Shown one piece after another: positions 7,201-11,510 of a stretch of DNA of 11,510 nt. The notes beneath the pieces are model-generated. The model was not told where the DNA came from and ran no database searches. It saw only the letters and a program-made list of their open reading frames with translations. This DNA comes from an uncultured Verrucomicrobiota bacterium. GTDB taxonomy: Bacteria > Verrucomicrobiota > Verrucomicrobiia > Chthoniobacterales > SZAS-18. A program made the translations under genes and the position numbers. The stretch is from assembly GCA_937871685.1 (NCBI GenBank), contig CALMOL010000074.1, positions 1 to 11,510 on the forward strand, written 5' to 3'. The first letter of the stretch is position 1. Each line of letters begins with the position of its first letter.

Positions 7201-7890
7201 GAGGTCGCCGCTCCAATGGTCGAAGGAATAAGGCGCCGTCGGCACCGCGGTCAGCGTGACCGTCTCGCCCGGCGCGTAGGTGTCGCGCGTCGGCGAGACC
7301 ATTACCGTTCCGCCGCCGGCCGTCGTGACGGCGAGCTTCACCCGGCGCGAGGCGGCGTTGGTCGGGTCCGTGCCCTGGAGGAACTCGTCGAGATTAGAGA
7401 CCCCATCGCCGTCGAAGTCGCCGAGCGCGTTCTGCGCGAGATTGCCGAAGTTGGCGATCTCCCAGGTATCCGGCAGGCCGTCGCCGTCGGAATCGATCCA
7501 CAGCATCGCCCCGCCGCTGGTCACGGAGCCGGAGCCATTCGTGACCGTCACGGTGTAGGAGCCCTCGTTGGCCGCGGCGACGTTGGCCACGCGCAGGCTG
7601 TCGCCGGTCGCGCCGGTGAGGTTCGCGCCGTTGAACTTCCACTGGAACGTCGCGCCGCGCGGGTCCGCCAAGGTCACCGAGAAGGTGGCGGCGTGGCCCG
7701 GCTCGACGACCTGCTGGACCGGCTGCCGCAGGATGAGCGGCGGCGCGGTGGTGGCGGCGGCGCGGGAAAGGGGATTGCCGGCGGCATCGTAGACGGACTG
7801 CGAGACCTGCGCCTGGGCCAAGCCGGCCGGGAGCAGGGCGGTCACGATCGCCGGGGCGAAAAACCACCGGAAACAGGCAAGGGCATTCAT
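4222..7890 (-). CDS. Secreted multidomain protein with three LamG domains, Ig-like linkers and a B-repeat
   Basis: This 1222-residue protein is predicted to be exported. Residues 1-27 form a signal peptide (hydrophobic core AIVTALLPAGLA, cleavage after AQA). Then come a YD-like motif (YDAAGNPLSR, 34-43); an Ig-like domain (about 50-132); a calcium-type DxDGDG pair (133-144 and 158-170, the latter in DFDGDGVSNLDEF); an InlB-type B-repeat (about 185-252, with YSFDHWSGD); LamG 1 (257-482); a He_PIG Ig-like linker (487-572); LamG 2 (576-793); a second He_PIG linker (796-880); LamG 3 (884-1093); and a C-terminal domain with DLDGDGLANVLEYALGTDP and VVESSGDLMDWVP. LamG folds bind glycans or proteins, so a surface adhesive or binding role is plausible; no catalytic motif is seen. 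The C-terminus ends FLRVRAVR with no PEP-CTERM or LPXTG anchor. The start is 39 bp after the RHS stop, so the two genes are probably cotranscribed. No clear Shine-Dalgarno is present; the start rests on the signal peptide. Confidence 0.88.
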   Translation of the reverse strand: MNALACFRWFFAPAIVTALLPAGLAQAQVSQSVYDAAGNPLSRAAATTAPPLILRQPVQQVVEPGHAATFSVTLADPRGATFQWKFNGANLTGATGDSLRVANVAAANEGSYTVTVTNGSGSVTSGGAMLWIDSDGDGLPDTWEIANFGNLAQNALGDFDGDGVSNLDEFLQGTDPTNAASRRVKLAVTTAGGGTVMVSPTRDTYAPGETVTLTAVPTAPYSFDHWSGDLTTTATTVTLTLTANKSVTATFGYTPAPPGLLAWWRGETDASDLIGGHNGAFYSGTTAVSSTVTAAGLVGGAFSFDGTVHVRVPDAPDLRPSTFTVEAWVYPTVQDGSQQTIIARGSSTGAGEAWSLCLTNGYAVFYSSHVGYNGIYNGLQSVNNPYPVPLNQWTHLAVVVDTNSFGYTKRLYVNGLLGGAQASFLGAVVYDPATVPVTIGSDWDAGASTNRFAGLVDEVSLYGRVLGDAEIAAVVAAGRVGKSVAQPYFTTPARLPDAVAGDAYANSFAAMIGTAPFSFSAAPAALPPGLSLGESGALGGVPTVPGEYQFTVVVRDAAGRFNQQAFALSVGARVAPPLGMIGWWRAEPDGSGLARDQVAGRDGTFYRNGVAVPGTDAAGKVGRAFPFDGALHIRVPDTAELRPAQVSGEAWVYPVGYGGYQSILAKGSSTGSEDTWWLGILNGYAQFYSCHTNNSGNSLTGPSVLPLNQWTHLAFTFDGSTTVLYVNGVAVNYQVGLGSLVYSPSVPFTIGADWSSGAPTDFCQGRVDEVTLYGRALSAREIAALAAAGAGGKAPAGPFSVDLGNAAAGRAFAGSFSFATGAAPVTYSLVSGALPPGLVLAANGTLSGTPATRGAFAFTVRATDANGMWQDQVASVRVYVPANRPPGLVSWYRAESNALDAIGGNHGALVGSAGYGAGKVGAAFSLNGSTDYVQIPDAPSLRTASVTVEAWVTTPNPGSLSSIVAKTVGTGQLDTWTLYYLQGSLCAGITTANGGASLSCPWSPQPGRWYHLALTYDAVASQLALYLDGVQMRTGTATGALSHDNHPVLLGADIENESPAYFLNGRIDEAAIYDHALTDAEIASIYAADLAGKALPGLGDNEDLDGDGLANVLEYALGTDPARFSLAPAVSILRNPDGSVQGRISFLRDPAKTDLTIVVESSGDLMDWVPIATSVNGLPFTGIATVTGEVAGSAPRIVTVIDPYAETSAGFGQSFLRVRAVR
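4612..7122 (-). repeat. Three tandem LamG-coding units separated by Ig-like linkers
   Basis: The units lie at 6445-7122 (LamG 1), 5512-6165 (LamG 2) and 4612-5241 (LamG 3). Shared landmarks are GLLAWWRGE / MIGWWRAEP / GLVSWYRAE, then VPDAPDLRP / VPDTAELRP / IPDAPSLRT, then VEAWVYP / GEAWVYP / VEAWVTT, and a closing EIAA..AG..GK. Units 1 and 2 are closer to each other: they share PLNQWTHLA and, on the DNA, a 21-base exact match at 6706-6726 and 5755-5775, in the same codon phase (951 bp apart). Unit 3 is more diverged (RWYHLALTYD). This suggests duplication of a LamG-plus-linker module, with units 1 and 2 separating last. Confidence 0.8.
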
Positions 7891-7929
7891 CGGGGAAAGG
7901 TCACGCGCAACGCAGGAAAAGCGGTTGGA

Positions 7930-10900
7930 TCACTTGGCCCGCCCGGGGCACTTGTTCGGTCGTTTGCCGCACCTCTCGCGCCTGCACTTGTCGAGGTCGT
8001 GCTCGGCGCGAACCACCGCGTCTTCAAAACTCCTGCGTTCGTCGTAGTAGAGATCCGCCGCGCTGGTGCCGATGAGGTTGTTGAGGCAGGCAAAGGGCGT
8101 CGTGATGCAAATGCCGATGTTGAGGGCCGAACGCGAGAGGTTGTCTTTGAGCTCGCGCTCGATCTCGTCGTTCAGCGCGTCGATCGCGCGCACCAGGGCA
8201 TCTTCCTCATCCTTGCAGCAAGCCTCGAGGCCGAGGGGGTCGATCAAGCCGACGGGATGATTTCGCACGTAGGCGTAGAGGTTCGGACCCTGCTTCATTT
8301 CCGCGTCCGGGAGCGGATCGCGAGAGAGCCAGCGAGCGGCGGCGGGGTCGTAGGCGCGGTGGTAGGTGAGGTTCAACGCCGCCTCGGGCGACCAGAACAT
8401 GCCGGCAAATCCGAAGTCGGCATCCAGGTCGCCCGCCGTCCGCGTGGCGCGGCCGAAGGGGTCGTAGCGGTAGCGGGCGCGCACGCTGCCGGCGGCGTCC
8501 ACCAGCTCGCTGACCGATCCGAGATGGTCGCGCGCGTAGAAGTATGCGCCCGCCGCGGCACCGGTCTCGACCTTCACCCCGTCGGGGAAATACCGCTTCG
8601 TCACCCCGCCGGCGGCGTTGCGTTCCTCGCGGATCTGGTTGCCATCCCAAACGAAGCGCCGCAGGTAAGTTTCCGCGCCGTTGACCAGCTGGCGGATCGC
8701 GACGCGGCGGCCCCGGCCGTCGTAGGTGAACTGCGTGGATTGGTTGCCGGCGCTCACTTCCACGAGGCGGTTCGCGGCGTCCCAGCGGTAGGTGGCGGCC
8801 GGGCGAGGGTCGGGACTCTGCGCGGTCAGCTCGTTGAGCGCGTTGTAGGAAAACGCCGTCGTGGCGCCGTTGATCTGCTCGCTCAGCCGGTTGGCGGCCG
8901 GGTCGTAGGCATAGGAGTAGGAGCCCGTGTTGGCGCCACTCGTGGTCACGGCGTCGGTCGTCAGCTGGTCCGCGTCGTCGTAGCCGAACGCGTGCACGGC
9001 GGCCGGCTGGGCGCCGGCCTGCTGGCTCCACGTGGCGATCCGTCGCCGGGGAACGTCGCGCGCGTAGAGAAATTCGGAGATCGGCGTCGCGCCGACTTGG
9101 TAGGTGATCCGTTTCAGCGCCTCGTCCCGCGCGAGCGTGTCGTATTCATAGGCGGCGGTCAGGCCGTTCGGGAAGGTCGTGGACGCCGGACGCGCGGTGC
9201 CGCCATCGTAGCCGTAGATGATGGTGCCGAGCGGACCGCCCTCGGCGATTTTCCGGCCGCCCGCGTCGAAGGCGAGGGTGGACGCGACGCCGTTGACCGC
9301 CGTGGAAACCCGCCTTCCCAGCTCATCGTAGCCGTAGGTGATCGTGTCGTTCGGCAGCGGGCCGTCCACGCTTGCAAGCAGACTGGCCCCGAGCGCGGGC
9401 GAGTCGGTGATGGGATGATAGCGGTAAAGCGTGGTTCCCGTGCCATCGGTCATCGAGGCGAGCCGCGGGTAATCCGGGTCGTAGGTGAGCGAAACGCTCG
9501 GGGTGGCCACCGCGGCATTGGGGTAGGAGACGCCGGCGAGCGCGTTGTCGCGGTGGTAGGTGAAGCTGCTTTCCTGGTCCTTCTCGTCCACCTGCCGCCG
9601 GAGGCGGCTCGTGGTGTTCTCGTAGAAATACCGCACCTGCGAGCCGTCCGGATATTCCTTGGCCGTGCGCCGCCCCTGCACGTCGTGGTGCCAGGACGTG
9701 GCGCGGCCCATGGGATCGGTGAGGCTCAACAGCTCACCGCACTTGCACCAGTCCAGCCAGGTGGTGCGTCCAAGCGGATCAGTCTCCTTGACCATCTGGC
9801 GCACGCTGTTGAACTCCCGGATCGTCGCGCGGCCGGCGCGGTCGATGAGCATCGCGAGGTCGAGCCGGTTGTATCCGTAAATCTGCGAGGTGCCGTCCGG
9901 GTAGGTGATGCCGGTGAGATGATCGAGCGCGTCGTAGTTGAAGGTCAGCGTGTAGCCGGTGGACGTCGTGCGGGTGCGCACGCGGCCGACCGCGTCGTAG
10001 GTGAAAGTCTCGCGGTCCTGCACGCCCGGCAGCGGGCCGTCGATGGAGGTGCGCTGGCCCTTGGCGTCGTAGCCATAGGTGGTGGTCTCGCCCTTCGCGT
10101 TGGTCCGCGTGAGGACTTGGCCGCGCGCGTTGTAGGTGAAGATCGTGGTCTGGCCGGCCGCGTCCGTGACCGTGAGCGGCTGGTGGCGGGAATTGTAGGT
10201 CGAGCGCTGGAGCAGCTCGCTCGCGCCGTTGCGGGTCATGCGCACCTCGAGCAGGTCGATGCCGTTGGCGTCGTAGGCGTAGGAAAAGGTCCGCCCCAGC
10301 GGATCGGTCTCGCGCGTCTTCTTGCCGAAGTCGTTGTATTCGTAGGCGAGGAGCTGCGTGCTGCCGTCGTCCAGGACGCGGCCCACGCGGCGGGGCAGGT
10401 TGAGGCGCCCCACGACGATGGGCTGCGACTGCCCGTCGTAGTCATACCACACGCGGTTTTCGAGCGGCTCCTTCACGCTTTCCAGCGCACCGGCGGCGGA
10501 ACTCAGGTCCGGGGTGTGGAGCCAATGATAGACCTTGGCCTTGGTGTAATCGCCGTAGGCCATGGCGCAGGCGATGGGGCTCCAGTAGTAGGTGTTTCGA
10601 TACCAGAGGAACTCGTTGCGCGTGGACACGCCGCCGGGCACCAGGGCGGCCGGCTCGGAGTTCGGAATGCCGAGGGTGGTGGACTGGTTGAACTCCGCCC
10701 TCTCGCGGTTGCCGTCGGGGTAGCGCGTTTCCACCCAGCGGGTGGTGCCGGACTCGCCGCGGGTGAAGGCCGTGGTGCCGTAGGGCGTGACCAGCGAGGA
10801 AACGAAGTCGCTCGTGCCGTCGTAGCCGAGCTGCGAGGCGAGACCGAGCGCGTCCGTGATCTTCGCGAGGCGGCCAGCGCCATCGTATTCGAAGGAGGCG

Positions 10901-11510
10901 AAGCGGCCGAAGGGATCGGTGATCTTGGTTACCTTGAAGAGGTCGCCGGGCTGGGCGTAGGAAAGCGTGGTCACCTGCCCGAGCGCGTCCGCGATAGCCA
11001 CGAGGCGCAGGGAAGCGTCGTAGGTGAAGGTGAGGGCGTCGCCGGCCGGATCGACGTATTGCCGGAGGAAGACCTTGCGCGAGGTGCCGGCGGAGCCGTC
11101 GGACTGGGAGAAGACGGCCTTGGACCCGTCGTTCCAGCGCATCTCGTAGGAGGAGGCCGAGGTGCGCACGAGCCGGGTGAGATCGTAGAGCTGCAGCGCA
11201 TACGTTTGCGTCGCGGCGTTGAAGCCCGAGAAGAGCCGCGTGCCCCCGCCCCGGCCGTAGTAGATCGCGTCGGCGCCGGGGTTCGTGGGGTCGTCCTGGA
11301 CGTAGGAGATCCAGTCGAAGGTCCATTTCGGCCCGAAGTTCGCGTAGGAAAAATTGGCGGGCTGGGCGAGGTCGCGGTGGTCGTAATGGACGGTGAAATT
11401 CATGGCCGGCCCCACCGGCGGCGCGTAACCGACCGGCGTGTCCGCCAGGAGCAGGCTGAGGTGCAGGAGATCGATGCTGGGCACTGGCATGCCGCCGCTG
11501 CCGCCGGGAC
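7930..11510 (-). CDS. RHS/YD-repeat protein with RHS core, 5' end beyond window edge
   Basis: This is a large RHS protein of the type whose YD repeats build a hollow beta-cage, used in bacteria for toxin delivery or surface structures. The frame is open to the right edge. The first in-window ATG (11488-11490) is preceded in frame by PGGSGG, and the following SIDLLHLSLLLADTPVGYAP looks internal to the family, so the true start lies outside. Numbering from that ATG gives 1186 residues. YD repeats run from about 155 to 950 (e.g. FTYNARGQVLTRT, FTYDALGR-like units). WCKCG is at 581-585. The RHS-associated core (about 960-1088) contains RDHLGSVSELVD, YRYDPFGRAT, YDPAAARWLSRDPL and ends NLYAYVRNHPVGLIDPLGL. 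A 98-residue variable tip follows. No VgrG, PAAR or other secretion gene is in the window. The LamG gene starts 39 bp downstream. Confidence 0.92.
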   Translation of the reverse strand, partial: PGGSGGMPVPSIDLLHLSLLLADTPVGYAPPVGPAMNFTVHYDHRDLAQPANFSYANFGPKWTFDWISYVQDDPTNPGADAIYYGRGGGTRLFSGFNAATQTYALQLYDLTRLVRTSASSYEMRWNDGSKAVFSQSDGSAGTSRKVFLRQYVDPAGDALTFTYDASLRLVAIADALGQVTTLSYAQPGDLFKVTKITDPFGRFASFEYDGAGRLAKITDALGLASQLGYDGTSDFVSSLVTPYGTTAFTRGESGTTRWVETRYPDGNRERAEFNQSTTLGIPNSEPAALVPGGVSTRNEFLWYRNTYYWSPIACAMAYGDYTKAKVYHWLHTPDLSSAAGALESVKEPLENRVWYDYDGQSQPIVVGRLNLPRRVGRVLDDGSTQLLAYEYNDFGKKTRETDPLGRTFSYAYDANGIDLLEVRMTRNGASELLQRSTYNSRHQPLTVTDAAGQTTIFTYNARGQVLTRTNAKGETTTYGYDAKGQRTSIDGPLPGVQDRETFTYDAVGRVRTRTTSTGYTLTFNYDALDHLTGITYPDGTSQIYGYNRLDLAMLIDRAGRATIREFNSVRQMVKETDPLGRTTWLDWCKCGELLSLTDPMGRATSWHHDVQGRRTAKEYPDGSQVRYFYENTTSRLRRQVDEKDQESSFTYHRDNALAGVSYPNAAVATPSVSLTYDPDYPRLASMTDGTGTTLYRYHPITDSPALGASLLASVDGPLPNDTITYGYDELGRRVSTAVNGVASTLAFDAGGRKIAEGGPLGTIIYGYDGGTARPASTTFPNGLTAAYEYDTLARDEALKRITYQVGATPISEFLYARDVPRRRIATWSQQAGAQPAAVHAFGYDDADQLTTDAVTTSGANTGSYSYAYDPAANRLSEQINGATTAFSYNALNELTAQSPDPRPAATYRWDAANRLVEVSAGNQSTQFTYDGRGRRVAIRQLVNGAETYLRRFVWDGNQIREERNAAGGVTKRYFPDGVKVETGAAAGAYFYARDHLGSVSELVDAAGSVRARYRYDPFGRATRTAGDLDADFGFAGMFWSPEAALNLTYHRAYDPAAARWLSRDPLPDAEMKQGPNLYAYVRNHPVGLIDPLGLEACCKDEEDALVRAIDALNDEIERELKDNLSRSALNIGICITTPFACLNNLIGTSAADLYYDERRSFEDAVVRAEHDLDKCRRERCGKRPNKCPGRAK
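7933..8226 (-). other. Variable C-terminal tip of the RHS protein (98 residues, Cys-rich)
   Basis: This is the segment after the DPLGL end of the RHS core, where toxin domains sit in polymorphic RHS proteins. It begins EACCKDEEDALVRAID, an acidic amphipathic helix, passes through a hydrophobic stretch (about residues 34-61 of the tip, with NIGICITTPFACLNNLIG), then a charged helix (DERRSFEDAVVRAEHDLDKC), and ends very basic (RCGKRPNKCPGRAK). It has seven cysteines. I recognise no nuclease, deaminase, ADP-ribosyltransferase or protease motif. It may be a small membrane-active or binding tip, or a non-toxic terminal segment. Confidence 0.6.

Noticed and set aside
11460..11490. ATG at 11488-11490 as the true start of the RHS protein
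   Set aside because: The frame is open upstream to the window edge (PGGSGG). There is no signal peptide, and the sequence after the ATG resembles an internal segment of longer RHS proteins.

Overview
The window is uniformly GC-rich bacterial DNA, most likely from a member of the Verrucomicrobiota (Opitutus/Chthoniobacter-like). I infer this from family style, not from any marker gene. A large secreted protein combines LamG domains, Ig-like domains, DxDGDG motifs and an 'LEYALGTDP ... FLRVRAV' C-terminal domain. An RHS protein carries a 'WCKCG' motif of the kind I associate with that phylum. AT-rich inverted repeats in the gene gaps (CCACAGATTAACGC and CGATTGCCGATT types) also resemble its interspersed repeats. 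The phylum assignment is inference.

Layout. (1) Positions 1-790, minus strand: the N-terminal part of an FtsX/MacB-type ABC transporter permease (YbbP-like), running off the left edge. Its frame is intact except for one in-frame TAG at 353-355, followed at once by two in-frame ATG codons. (2) Positions 791-1210: a divergent intergenic region with an imperfect inverted repeat (889-922 and 1000-1033). (3) Positions 1211-3427, plus strand: a tail-specific C-terminal processing protease (Prc, peptidase S41A) with a signal peptide. (4) Positions 3428-3532: a gap filled almost entirely by a second AT-rich inverted repeat, whose right arm runs into the start codon of the next gene. (5) Positions 3533-4153, plus strand: riboflavin synthase (RibE). 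(6) Positions 7930-11510, minus strand: a large RHS/YD-repeat protein, cut at its N-terminus by the right edge, with a short cysteine-rich C-terminal tip. (7) Positions 4222-7890, minus strand: a 1222-residue exported multidomain LamG/Ig protein whose start is 39 bp after the RHS stop. The two probably share a transcript. The plus-strand and minus-strand blocks converge at 4154-4221, where I see no convincing terminator.

How the parts relate. Prc and RibE are housekeeping functions (periplasmic protein quality control; last step of riboflavin synthesis) that happen to be adjacent. The RHS and LamG genes form the accessory, surface-associated part. The LamG protein has a single YD-like motif at its mature N-terminus and three LamG units separated by Ig-like linkers, which would suit an adhesin or glycan-binding partner. 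There is no recognisable immunity gene directly after the RHS tip. I see no mobile element, CRISPR array, tRNA or rRNA. The observations most worth a second look are the amber codon with adjacent restart, the repeat abutting ribE, and the RHS tip plus its LamG partner.
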